Positions 1 through 11,624 of a DNA stretch of 64,000 nucleotides are shown piece by piece. The position numbers and the translations under genes were made by a program. This stretch comes from Pleodorina starrii (Eukaryota; Chlorophyta; Chlorophyceae; Chlamydomonadales; Volvocaceae), in the NCBI GenBank assembly GCA_030267565.1, contig BRXU01000002.1:3533501-3597500 (forward strand), in the 5' to 3' direction. The notes below the pieces were generated by a model that was not told the origin of the DNA, did not search any database, and saw nothing but the letters and a program-made list of their open reading frames with translations. Numbering within the stretch: the first letter of the stretch is position 1; every line of letters begins with the position of its first letter.

Positions 1-53
1 TCAGCCTCGCGCGCCCTGACCCTCGCCCTCCCCCCTAAACCACGGACGAGACG

Positions 54-108
54 GCCTTCTTCTGTTACTTTACCGTTCACTGGCTCGGGCCTACATGTGG
101 ATGACCCC
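54..108 (+). repeat. Dispersed ~50-bp repeat, copy 1
   Basis: Diverged copy of a short repeat found in introns across the window. It contains TTACCGTTCAC-type and GGCCTA-GTGGAT-type blocks. It lies about 60 bp before the first visible exon of the kinase gene. Confidence 0.5.
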
Positions 109-168
109 CACAGGCCTATCCCTCCCTGACCCCCCTAAACCAACCGCTCCCTCCCCCTCCCCCTGCAG

Positions 169-3100
169 TCCCGCAGCCCCTCCACCAGGAGGGGCCCCGC
201 ACCGCCTTCTACCTGGACGAGGAGATGAACGCAGCCCGCCAGGCGGTGAAGCAGCTGGATAAGGCCGTGTCGGGCGCAGTGTCGTTCCGGGAGGCGGCCA
301 CCAAGCTGCTAACGGAGGCGCTGCGGGCGCTGAGCAGGCTGGAGCAGGTGAGGAGACCAGCAGACAGACAGACAGACAGACAGACGGCGGGTCCTGAGTG
401 CGTTGGAACCAGGGTTTTCGGTTCTCTGGCATGGCTGGGTGCGTTCGCCACCGTTGCCTCCCGCGCACCGCTGCGGGTCGCACCTTCGCTATCTGAGAGG
501 GGCGGGTGTGCATCGGGGGGCGGGCAGGCGGGCCGGCAGGGGTTGATAAAAGATGAAAATGCAGCGGTGGGACGGAGGCGAAAGGATTCAGCAAACGGCG
601 ACCGGGCGCGCTCGCGGGCTGTCTGTTGGGGGGGCCCTCGGGCGCAGTTGCTTGGGCGTCGGTCTGTCTTGGGTAACCGCACCGCCCCGCCTCCATTCGG
701 TACCGTATCCATTGGGTTGGGCTGGCGACCTGGGCATGGCGGCGATTGGGATCCAATTTGGAATCCGCGGACGCTGAAGCGGACGCCGCCGCTGCTGGAC
801 GCTGCTGCTGCTGCCGCCCCCTGCGCTCCACCTTCTGATACGTTACCGTTCACGGGCTCCGGCCTATGCGTGGATCACTCAGCGCTCCACCGCCCGCCCG
901 CCCGTGTGCCCTCTGCGTGCCCCCTGACCTCCACCTCCACCTGACGTTCCGCGACGTTCCACGACACGGTCGTTAACAGGCCATGGACAACAAGGAAGCC
1001 GCCGCGGAGCTGATCGGCATCGCCTGCGACATCAAGTGTGCGGCCAAGCGCGGCATCACGCTCGTGGACGTGTACGGCAAGTACAGTACGGCGGTCAAGA
1101 TCATGACGCTCTTCCTGCGCTCCTACATACACGCCAAGTTTGACAAGCAGGCCGAACTGCTGCGGAAGCTCAATCCGCCGCTGCCGCGCGGCGGCGCCGC
1201 GGCCGCCGCCGGCGGCGCCACCGCCGGCGGAGGTGGCGGCGGCGGCGGCGCGCCGCCGCCGCAGGGCGCGCCGATGCTGCCCGTCTCGCCCTCGCAGCAG
1301 CAGCAGCAGCAACAACAACAGTTTCAGCAGCAGCACCAGCCGCTCGCTATCACAGCGATGAGTAACGCCCAGTCCATGGCCTCGACGCTCAGCGGCGGCT
1401 CCCTGGGCACAGCGCCGGACGCGGCGGCGGCGCCGCCGCCGCCGCCGCCGCCGCAGGCGGCGGCGGCTGCCGGTCCCGGCGGCGCCAAGCCGCTGGGCCG
1501 GACTTCGCATGGCGCGTCGCTGGTTCCGGCGCCGCCGCCGGCCAGCGGCCCGCTCGTGGGTAAGGCCCTCTCCACCTGCCGCCACGACAAGGTACTGGCG
1601 CTGGCGTACGTGCCGGCGGCGTCCAGTGACTATGTGTGCATCTGGTGGTCGGCGGGTCAGCGGCTGGAGCATTACGCGGATGCGACGCAGGCCACGACGG
1701 CCTTCCAGCAGGCGTTTGCGGTGACGGCGGTGGCGGTGGATGAGGAGGGCAGCGTGTGGACGGGGCACATCAAGGGGCAGGTGGGCTGGAGTGGGTACCA
1801 CCCTGGGGAGGGGAGGCGAGGGGAGGGGAGGGGAGGCGAGGCGAGGCGAGGGGAGGGGAGGGCGCGTGGGTGAAGGGCTCGGGAGTGGATGGAGTTGGTG
1901 GGGTGGGGGGCGAGAGGGAGGGGTACAGACCGTTGCACAGACCGGAAGGACAAGCGCCTGCCCGCGCCCAACCCCCCCCCTCCTCCCCCCCGGGTGGCGC
2001 AACACCACCCCTGCGCGCAGGTGCGCTTGCGGCGGAAGCAGCCCTCTTGGGAGGAGGCCGAGGTGAAGGAGTTCTCGGCCCCCATACGCGTCATTACCAT
2101 CGACGAGGCCGGCCGCGCCTGGGTGGGCGACGAGGCGGGGCGCATCAAGGTGCTGACCCACGTCCACGTCGACGGTGCCGGCGCCGGCCCGCGCAGCGGC
2201 GGCACGCTGGAGGTCCGGGCGTCGCTGCAGCGCTCGCCGGCTCTGCTGGCAAAGCTGAAGGGCGGCCAGTCCGCAAGCCTCTTCGGCAAGCGCCACATCG
2301 GCAACAGCGGCACGAGCGGTCAGCCGTCGGCGGCGGCGGTCTTCGCCGCCGCCACCAACACCGTCGCGGCGGCGGCAGCGGCGGCGACCAACACTGTCGC
2401 GGCGGCGGCAGCGGCGGTGACGCAGACCGCCATGGCGGCGGGCCCTGTCGGCAGCCCGGGCGGCGCTGCCGCCGCCGCCGCCGCCGGCGCCGGCACCGTC
2501 GCCGCCGCGAGCACGAGCACAGCCGACAAGGGCGGCTCCAACCACCCTCAGCCTCAACCTCCCGCTCACTCTCATGCGGGGACGGGAACGGGGACGATGG
2601 AGGGGCCGGTGCGCTGCATCTTTGTGCGGGGCGGCCGCGTGTGGGCAGGCGGCGGCCGTGGCTCCGCATGGCTGCAGCTGTGGGACGCGGAGACGTTCCA
2701 GGTGCGGGGAGGAGGGTTGGGTGGGGTACGTGATCAGGGGATGGTTGGTGGGTGGGAGGTGTGTGCGGCACGGGGTGGGGCGGGGTGAGACGTGAGGCGG
2801 GCGGTGTGGGTTGCACGACCCTCCTCCCTAGTCGCCCCCATTCCTCCGTACACATCGTGTCGATCCCTTTCCGCCCTCGCCCCTCCCCCATGACCCCATG
2901 ACCCCATGACTCCCTCTCCCCTTCCCTCTCCCCTTCCCTGCAGGACATTGACGTGTTCGACTGCGGCGCCTTTGGCCCCTGCCACGCCATGGCGCCGCTG
3001 CGCTGGCCCTCCTCCTCCTCCTCCGGCCCCGGCCCCGGCTACCACCACCCCGCCCTCAACAACCCGCCCCAGCACCAGCAGCAGCACCGCCACACCCAGA

Positions 3101-6100
3101 GCGACGCCACGCGCGCCCCCGGCCCCGCCCCCGCCCCCTGTGGCGGCTCCTGGCGGCTCCTTACGGGCCACGAGAACGGGCAGCTGCTGCTGTGGCACCC
3201 CGAGCACCGGGTGCTGGCTCCGCTGCTGCGCATCGGCGACCCGGGCAGCCCCTGCCGCGGCATTGCGGCGTTCGAGGCGTACAACCTGGTGGTGACGGGC
3301 CACACCGCCGGCTACCTGCACCTCTTCATCCAGCCCGGCGCGGAGACGGGTCTGCCGCCCGGCTCCGAATCGGCCTGCCCGCAGTCGCTGGGCACGCACC
3401 GGCCAAAGATGGTGCGTGCGTGTGTGTGTGTGCGTCCGTGCGTGCGCGTGTGTGTGTGCGTGCGTGCGTGAACCCACCAGGGCTGGATGGGTCGGGGCGC
3501 CAGGGCGGCAAGCGCGCGAGGGCGGCTGAGGGGTAGGAGGGGCAGCTGTGGTGGCTACCCGCGCAGTCTGGGGCGGGGCGGCGCGCTGTGCGCCGGCTCC
3601 GGCCTATACGCCGATAACCCCCCTTCCCCCGTCCCCTGGCCCCCCTCCCCCGGTCCCGCCCCCGCCCCCTCTCAGGCCACCGTCCAGGCCCACAAGAGCC
3701 GCCTGGAGCGCATGACGTGCGGCGCCACCTCGTGTGTGACCGCCTCCTTCATGAACACCATCCGCCTGTGGCACGCGGCCGACCTGGCGCAGGAGGCGCA
3801 CCGCCTGGGCCTCACGCTCACACACACGCCCAGCTACAACTCGCTGCTGGCGGGTGAGTACCGCACCGCACCGCACCGCAGCGCAGCACCCCGCACCGCA
3901 GCACCCCGCACCGCAGCACCCCGCACCGCAGCGCACCGCAGCGCACCGCACCCCGCAGCAGCCAGACGAGCGCAGTCTCAGCGCGCGGAGGACGGCGAGA
4001 GGCGCGTGAGCAGCTGAATGGTGCCGCCGGGCCGTAGCGCCATAGTGGGGCGGAAGACGAGAGAGAACATGTACTCCAACCCTCCCTGTCCCCCTCCCCT
4101 ACCCCCGCTACCCCCCCCCCCCATTCGCTGGCCACCACGTCTCAGCCCCAACCTCGTGTCATCCAGACCGCTTCCCCTTCCCCCGCATCAACTTGCCCCT
4201 CCTGAACCCCTCTGCCCGCCTCTCCTCGCCCCACCCACCCCCACCCTCCCGAACGACCCGTTGCCCGCCGCCCGTTGCCCCCAGTCGACCCCTCCCAGCC
4301 CGGCGCCCCCGGCTCCCACTACCACTCCAACGCCAGCTCCCACCAGTACACGCGCGACTCGGCCAAGTGCCTGATGAGCCCGGAGATGGGGACCGGCGGA
4401 GGCGGAGGCGGCAGCAGCGCGGCGGGCGAGTCTTCCTGCCACCACGGCCGGCAGGGCTCCAAGGACAGCATGGATGTGTTTGCCAGCGCGCAGACGCAGC
4501 CGGTGGGTGTCAAGGGGGTGAGGGGTGGCGGGAATGGATGGCGAGGCGAGGCGGGGGTGGGATGCGAGGGGTGGGGGGTAGGGCAGTGCGGGGAGGCGAG
4601 GTTGGCGCGTTGGACGCGGGGTGCTGCGATGGGCGGTGCCGTGGGGCGCGCAGCGGCGAAGCGGAGCGGAGCGGAGCGCGCGCGCAGAATCCGCGAAGCT
4701 GCGGGCAGGCCGTGGCGGCGCGGGTCGGGGACCCTGGCGTCCCGCCGCACCTGCCCGTCTCATTTACCTAGATGCGGCGGACTGGTATCCCTCCCCCTCT
4801 CCCCCCCCCTCCCGGGGGTTTTTCTCCGCGGGGAGGTTCTTCCTTGCCTGCCCGGCTCGGACGCGCTCAGACCGGCACCAGCGGCCACGCCTAAATCTAG
4901 GCCTGGCGAAATCCTGTGTCCCCGGTGCCGCGCACCCCGCCTCCCTCCCCCGTCGCGCCTGCTGCCCCCATTGGTGCCGTGCCCGTAGCCCCCATTCCCC
5001 CGTGTTCTTCTTCTTCCCCGTCCACCCCATTCGCAGCTCACTCTCAGCCCCCCCCCGGCCACTGCCATACGCCTCCTGCCCCCCAAACTTGTGAATCCGG
5101 CCCGCAGAGCAGCGGCACCACCACCGCCACCGGCCCCCTGACCGCCGACACGCTGCCGGGGGGCGCCTCCGCCTCCCAGGCCGGCCCCTCCGCCTCGGGC
5201 GCCTCCTTCCCGCATTTCCAGACCATAGACTACTCGGAGCTGAAGACCACCAAGGTCATCGGCGCGGGGGCGTATGGCGAGGTGCTGCTGGCGGACTGGA
5301 TGGGGTCAGAGGTGAGGGAGAGTGCGCCAGCCAGCCAGCCGACAGGCGGGCGGACGGGCAGGCGGGTGGGCGGGCGGGCGGCAGGTGTGCTCGCTCGCGA
5401 GGGAGGCGAGACGCGCGAGAGGGAGGGGAGAGGGCGAGAGGGAGGGGCGAGAGGCGCGTCAACGCGCCCGCGAGCGTGAGAGAGAGAGGTGGGGATGGCA
5501 AGATCGAGCGGGGCGTCGATTTGTGGCCGTCTTGCACACGAACAGCCTGCCGCTGCCGCTGCCGCAGCTTCAGTGTGTTTACCGTACTCACGTTTGCGAT
5601 GCGGTGCTGCTGCTGCTGCGGCGGTTGCGCTGGCCAACCGCGGCGCGACCCGCTATGCACCAGGCTGTGGCGCGTAACGAATTTGGGTGGGGCTGGACTC
5701 TTCCGTTGGGCTGGTGACCGGGAGCGCCACTGACGCTGCGCCCTCTTTGACGGCACGCTCCAGCTTGGTCGTTGTGGCGGTGGTGGCGCCGACGGCGGTG
5801 GCGGTGGTGATGGTGTTGCGTTGCGTTGCGTTGTGTTGCGTTGCGTTGCGTTGTGTTACGTTGCGTTGCGTTACGTTGTGTTGCGTTGTGTTACGTTGTG
5901 TTGCGTTGCGTTGCGTTACGTTGTGTTGCGTTGTGTTGTGTTGCGTTGCGTTACGTTGTGTTGCGTTGTGTTGCGTTGCGTTGCGTTACGTTGTGTTGCG
6001 TTGTGTTGTGTTGCGTTGCGTTGCGTTACGTTGTGTTGCGTTGTGTTGCGGCCCCCGCAGGTGGCGGTGAAGCGTCTGTTCGCGGTTCAGCGGATGGACG

Positions 6101-9100
6101 ATAAGGAGTACGCGGCGCTGATGAACGAGGTGACGCTGCTGGGCAGCCTCAGCCACCCCAACATAGTGCGGTTCCTGGCGGTGAGGAGGGCGGGGAGGGA
6201 AGGGAAGGGAAGGAGAAGGGCGAGGGGGCCGGGTGGGGAACGCGGAGGAGGCTTGGGAAGGGGGGCTGGGAAGAGAGCAATGTGTGTGGGGGGCAAGGAG
6301 GAGAGGGGAGGGGGAGGATTGTCCCGGGAAGGGGGCGCTCTCGCCGCAGCCGCCGCGACCCTCCACTGAGCGCAGGGGAGTCTTCTAAACCGCCCCCGCC
6401 TCCGCCTCCCCCTCCCCCGCAGATGTGCGTGGAGCCTCCCTGCATCGTGATGCAGTACTACTCTCACGGCAGCCTGTTCAACATGCTGCGCAACGCCGCC
6501 AAGGGCCGGGCGGCCAAGGAGATGACCTGGAGCAAGCGGCTGGAGATGCTGCGGGACGTGGCGGCGGGCATGCAGTACCTGCACAGCCGCAAGCCGCCCG
6601 TCATACACGGAGACCTGAGGTGGGGGCGGGGAAGGGGGCGGGGCTGGGGTGGGTGGGTGGTTGGGTTGCATGGTGTCAGGGTTAGGGGTGAGAGGGCCTG
6701 GTTCCTGTCTACCGTGCGGTACCAGACTGGTCTGGACTGGACTTTGCATTTCAATGGCGAACAACTCCCCACTCCCCGGGCCGTTCTAATTACTCCCCAC
6801 TCCCCACTCCCCACTCCCCCGCCTTGTTCCCGCCTCAGGTCTCCCAACCTGCTGCTGGACCTGACCATCGAGCGCGAGCGGCCCCGCTTCCACGTCAAGA
6901 TCGCGGACTTCGGTCTGGCGCGCATGGCCACGGGCGCCACGGGCAGCGTCATGGTCTCAAAGATGACCAACCCGAGGTGGCTGGCGCCGGAGGTGGGGCG
7001 GGGCGGCCGGGAGGTGGGGGGTGCGGCCGCCCGGCCTGGGGCGGTGGGCATGGGTGTGGGGCGATGGATGGAACAGGTCGTGTTACCACTTACCAGGCAA
7101 CCCTCGTCCCGATCTCCCATGCAAGCGCACGCACACGCACACGCGCGCTGGTGTGCGTGAAACGCTGCTGCTCAAGCGCACCGCCCAGTGGGCGTGCTGG
7201 TCTGGCCCGCCCTGCCGTTCGTTCTGCCGCCCTGCCTGTGTGCGTCCTAATGCCCTGCCGCCCTGCCGCCGCGCTGTGCCTCGCAGGTGATGAAGAACAG
7301 CTCGGTGGGCAAGGCGGCGGACGGTGAGTTGCTGGGCAGGGACGGGAGGGCAGGGACGGGAGGGCAGGGACGGGAGGGCAGGGACGGGAGGGCAGGGACG
7401 GGAGGGCAGGGACGGGAGGGCAGGGACGGGAGGGCAGGGACGGGAGGGCAGGGACGGGAGGGCAGGGACGGGAGGGCAGGGACGGGAGGGCAGGGACGGG
7501 AGGGCAGGGACGGGAGGGCAGGGACGGGAGGGCAGGGACGGGAGGGCAGGGACGGGAGGGCAGGGACGGGAGGGCAGGGACGGGAGGGCAGGGACGGAGG
7601 GGAGGGAGCGTGGGATCGAAGACGGCGGGGAAGAGAGCGCAAAGGACTCCCCTCGGAGCACCAGCTCGCGAGCTACGTCGCTTAATGGCTCGGTCGCTAT
7701 CTCGCTCTCCGGCTCGTTCTCTTTGCCCAAGTGTTCCACCAGCCAATGGCAAATGGCAAATGGCAAATGGCAAACGGCCAATGGCCAACGCACCACGCCG
7801 CAACGCACCCGCGGCCCACTCACCTCGCGATGCTCGCGCCCCTCGCCTCGCCGTACAGTGTACAGCTTCGCCATCATCATGTGGGAGATGCTGACGTGGC
7901 AGCAGCCGTACCAGGACATGATGTCGGTGCAGGTCATCTACTCTATGGCCAACGGCGGCGCGCGGCCCGAGCTGCCGCCCGACTCGGAGCTGCCCGGAAG
8001 CCCCGGCGTGTCGCTGCCGGCCTACCGCCAGCTCATGGAGCGATGCTGGCAGGCGGACGCGGAGGCGCGGCCGTCGTTCAGGGAGATTGTAGATGTGTTC
8101 CAGGTGGGTGGTTGGGCGGGATGGGGCGGGGTAAGGTGGACGGGATGGGGCGTGTACTGCTACTTCCAGTGCCACTGCCGGCGCCTGTGCCTGCGCTTTC
8201 AGTGACATTCACAGCCGCCTCCGCTCTCACCTCTCCCGCCTCCCGCCAGGACATGTTGCGGGTCGAGGCGGAGAACGTTCGGCAGCGGCGCCCGCAGCCG
8301 CCGCAGCCGCAGGGTCAGGGCTTGCCGCGGCCGTCCACGGCGCTGCCGCAGCCGCAGCAGCAGCAGCAGGCGGCGCCCGGCTCCGGCAGCCCCAGCGACG
8401 CCGGCAGCCACGTCCCATCGCCGCCGCCGGGCAGCGGCGGCGCCTGCGGCGACGTTGGCGCTGCCGCCGCCGAAGCCGCCGCCGGGGGAACAGTCAGCGC
8501 GCCGGGGAGCGGCGACAGCGGCAGCGGGGCCGCCGCGCCGCCAGCGACGGCCGCGGTAGCGGCGGTGGCGGCGGCGGCGCGGCGCGCCGCCGCCGCTGGC
8601 GTCTCCTCGCCGTTCATGGTCGCGCCGTCGCCGGCGTCCGTGGAGCCACAAGCTAGCCAGGCGGCGGCCGTCGCATCCGACGGTGGCGCCCACGCGCCGC
8701 ACGGACACCAGCAGTACGGCAGTGTTCTGCCGTTGTACGGCATGAGCCCGATCCTCGAGGAGACGTCGTCGGTGTCTGCGGCGCGGTCGTCCGCCGGCGG
8801 CGCCGCGCTGGGCGGTGCGGCTGCGACTACGACGGCGGCGGCGGCGGCCGCGGCCCTGGGCGCCGGCGGCGCAGCGACCGCGGTGGCGGTGGTGGCGGCG
8901 GCCCCGCCGCTGCAGCAGCCTCACCAGCAGGCCGCCCCTCAGGCGCAGCCGCACCCACACGTGCACTTCGCGCCCAAAATAAGCAGCCCGTTCTCGCAGT
9001 GCGCTGCCGACGGCGGCGCGACTGCGTCCGCGCCGACGGCATCGTCCTCCTCCTGTCCCGCCTCGCCGACAGTCTCGACCCGGGCACGCGCCGGCGCCGC

Positions 9101-11624
9101 CAGCCCCGCCCTGGCTCGTGGCGGCGCTCAGCCCATCGCGCCGTCCTCCGCCTCCTCAACGGAGAGCGGCGCCGTGCATGCCGCCAGCGGCGGCAGCAAC
9201 ACCATGGGGGCGCCAAGCACCGCCGCCTCGTCGCGCCAGTCCTCCACCTCGACGTCCGGCCGTACTATCGGTACCGCCGCCGCCGCAGGCAGCAAGGCGA
9301 TGGCGGCCGCTTCGCCCGAGCCGTCCGCGGGCTCGACCACGCCCCGGCGTGACGGCGGGCCGGCGGGTGTGATCGGGGGGGCGGTACCTGCGGCCGCTGG
9401 CGCCGACGGCGGAGGCGGTGACGGGGCCACCGCAGCAGCCGCTGCGCCAATCACCACGGTGCAGTCGGCTGCGGCACCGCTGCCGGAATCGAACTCGGTG
9501 CCCCTGGTTGCCGTGAGAAGCATCACCAGCCTCAGTCCCTTCGCCTCCATGCCGGCGGCGCAGCTGGGGGAGCTGGACGCGGCGGCGCCGCACCTGGCCG
9601 CGCTGGCGGGGCCGGGCTTGCTGGGCGGCGTCGGACTGGCTGGGGCGGCGGCGACGACGGGGCACGCGCGGCCTGCCGCTGCGCCGCCGTCTCCAAGGCA
9701 GTCCGGCACGCCCCGCGGCGTCGCCGCTGGCGCTGGTGGCCGCGGCGCCGGCGCCGGCGCCAGCGCTGCGGCCCTATCAGGCCACGCAGGTAGCACCCAA
9801 GTGGCAGCGGCGGCGGCGCCAGTACCCGGCGCGCGGGGCCGCATCCCGGGCCCGTCTGTCGGTCCAGGCCCGACGGCCAAGGATGGCGGCAGCAGCGGCG
9901 GCGGCGGTGGTGGTGGTGGCACGCCGTTGGGGACGCCGCGCAGCGGCGGCGCCGTCAGCCACCTCCAGCCGGAGACGCCGCCGTACCGCGGCCCCCCGGC
10001 CACGGCTTCGCCTGGTAGCCGCGGCGCCGCCACCGGCTGCGGCAGCCGGGCTGGCTCTATAGCCGGCGTGGCCGCCGCCGCCGGCGGCACGCCGGGCCGC
10101 AGCACCAGCGGTGAAGAGCCGCCCAGCGGCGGCGCCAGCCGCGGCCCCGGCAGCGCCAGCTCCACTCCTCGCGGCGACTCCACGGCGCGGCCCGTGTCCG
10201 TTTGCTCGCACCTTTCGGAAGCGGCGGTGCGGCTGTCCCGCTCGGCCGCGCACGCGCACGTGGACGGTCACGACGACGCCGTCGCCGGCGGCGGGCGCTC
10301 CGGCCACCGCCGCACTCCCTCCGGTGGCAACGTCGTGCCGGGCCATCACGCCCAGCTGGGGCTCGGCCGCGCTCGGGAGCAGCTCGCTTCCGCGACCGCG
10401 GCGGCGCAGAACGGCCAGAAGACGGCGGCGGCGTCGACGGCGGGCGAGTCCCAGCCGCACTCACGCCCGCCTTTCCACGCGGTCCGCAGCGGCGGCGAAG
10501 CCGCCTCCCCGCGCATGTCCGCGCCCAATGCCGCGTCCACCGCGGCGGCGGAGCCGCGGGCCGGTGCAGCCGCCAGCCGGCGGAACTTCGCCGGACCGCC
10601 GTCAGTTGACCTCGCCGCCAGTCCCTCGGCGCCCGCCTCCGGCCACCTGAGCCGCCTGGCGGCAGCCGCCTGCGCCACCGCGGCCGCCGCGCGGCCGCCG
10701 GCTTCCCCGCGTTCGTACATCCCCAGCGGCCCCGGCGCCAACTCCGGGGGCGTCTCCCGCATCCCCTCCCTGGCCTCGCAGGGCGCCGCCGCGACCCAGG
10801 GGTCGGTCTCGTTGCTGCCCGCCAAGACCACCACCACCTCCCGCTCGCTGGACGACGGCGGCATGCGCCGCCTTGGCCTGTGTGACGAGCCGCCTTCCAG
10901 CAGTCCGCCACCTGCCTTAGCCTCGCTTCAGGCGTCGCCCGCCGTAGGCGGCGCGCTCGCGGGAGCCGCTGGCGGCGGCGGCGGCGGCGGCGCACTCGCC
11001 GCCGGTGACGCGGCGTGGGAGGAGGGCCTGGAGGGGATCCACTTCAGTCCGGGGGCGACGCAGGAGGACACGAGGTGCTTCGGACAGCCAGGCGAACACG
11101 CGCAGCTCTCGGCGGCGGCGGCGTCGGCGGCGTCGGCTGAGGGAGGTGTCTACGGCAGAGGCGGTGGCGGCAGCGCGTCGTACGCGCCGCCGCCGTCATT
11201 GCCCCGGATCGCCACGTCGGAGCGCCGGCTGCCGCCGCAGCGGGCGGCAACGAGAGCCGGCGGCAGCGGTGGCGGTGGCGCCAGCCCGTTTGCCACGGCG
11301 GCGCACGCCAGCCCGTCTCGTCTCATCGACGGAGAGGCCGAGCCCGGGCCGGAGGCGGAAGCCGGGGAGGCCGGCATTGAGCCCGACGCGAGGCGCTCGT
11401 CGTGCGTGGGAATGGCGGTCACGTCGCCCACCGCGCCTGACGGCGCACGGATGGAGAGCGCCTGGTCGAGTGAACCGGCTGCTGCAGCGGCGGCGTCGCC
11501 GCCGCGGCCGGCCGCGGCTGCACCCGCCTCCGCCGCCGCCACCGCGGCTCGGAGCCCGTTCGCGGACATGCCCGCTGAGCCTCAGTTAGACGGCTGGTGG
11601 GAGGACCACCATCAGGACGACTAA
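169..11624 (+). CDS. Propeller-TKL protein kinase fusion (5' partial)
   Basis: Serine/threonine or dual-specificity kinase of the tyrosine-kinase-like type. At least 2,284 residues lie in the window and the N terminus is upstream. Exons: 169 (or 177)-347, 980-1780, 2021-2701, 2944-3411, 3676-3853, 4285-4502, 5108-5311, 6061-6180, 6423-6619, 6839-6992, 7287-7323, 7859-8103, 8250-11624; all phases agree. Domains seen: a helical start, a beta-propeller-like region with repeated blade strands (AGRAWVGDEAGRIKV, GRVWAGG, LLTGHENGQLLLW, MNTIRLWHA), then a kinase at about residues 880-1160 with GAGAYGEV, VAVK, HGDLRSPN, DFGLA and WLAPE. All catalytic residues are present, but HRD reads HGD, so it is a non-RD kinase. 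The last exon encodes about 1,120 residues of Ala/Gly/Pro/Ser-rich, probably disordered sequence ending in TAA. One exon (7287-7323) is only 37 bp. Fusion of propeller and kinase is read from continuous splice phase; the propeller family is inferred. Confidence 0.85.
828..880 (+). repeat. Dispersed ~50-bp repeat, copy 2
   Basis: Best-preserved copy: CCTTCTGATACGTTACC, then GTTCACGGGCTCCGG, then CCTATGCGTGGATCAC. It sits in the 348-979 intron, about 100 bp before the 3' splice site. The rest of that intron holds a short GACA run at 361-384 and otherwise nothing recognisable. Confidence 0.65.
1800..1862 (+). repeat. G-rich GGGAGGCGAG tandem tract in intron
   Basis: Short tandem array of GGAGG/CGAGG units just after the donor at 1781. 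It has repeated G-runs able to form G-quadruplex on the sense strand. Confidence 0.7.
3592..3624 (+). repeat. Dispersed ~50-bp repeat, partial copy
   Basis: Only the second half of the repeat is present (GGCTCCGGCCTATACG followed by CGATAACC). It lies in an intron, about 50 bp before the acceptor at 3675. Confidence 0.4.
3861..3962 (+). repeat. CCGCACCGCAGCA tandem tract
   Basis: Imperfect tandem units of CCGCACCGCA and GCAGCACC directly after the intron donor at 3854. Intronic, no coding value. Confidence 0.75.
4503..5107 (+). other. Kinase-gene intron, no internal feature
   Basis: 605-bp intron between the linker exon and the first kinase-domain exon. It contains G-rich then C-rich stretches but no repeat array or second gene that I can support. 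Confidence 0.7.
5815..6050 (+). repeat. GTTGC/GTTGT/GTTAC pentanucleotide array
   Basis: About 47 tandem 5-bp units (GTTGC with frequent GTTGT and GTTAC variants) fill the last third of the 5312-6060 intron. They end about 10 bp before the acceptor of the exon carrying the VAVK lysine. Variant units recur in a higher-order pattern, which suggests block duplication. Confidence 0.95.
7334..7596 (+). repeat. 14-bp minisatellite (GGCAGGGACGGGAG)
   Basis: About 18-19 nearly identical 14-bp units begin 10 bp after the donor of the 37-bp exon. Units are almost perfect, so recent expansion is likely. A second, unrelated short tandem of GCAAATG units follows at 7747-7795 in the same intron. Confidence 0.95.

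Noticed and set aside
875..2575. 566-residue antisense frame opposite the kinase gene
   Set aside because: Arg/Ala-rich shadow of GC-rich sense exons; no domain and no splice logic.
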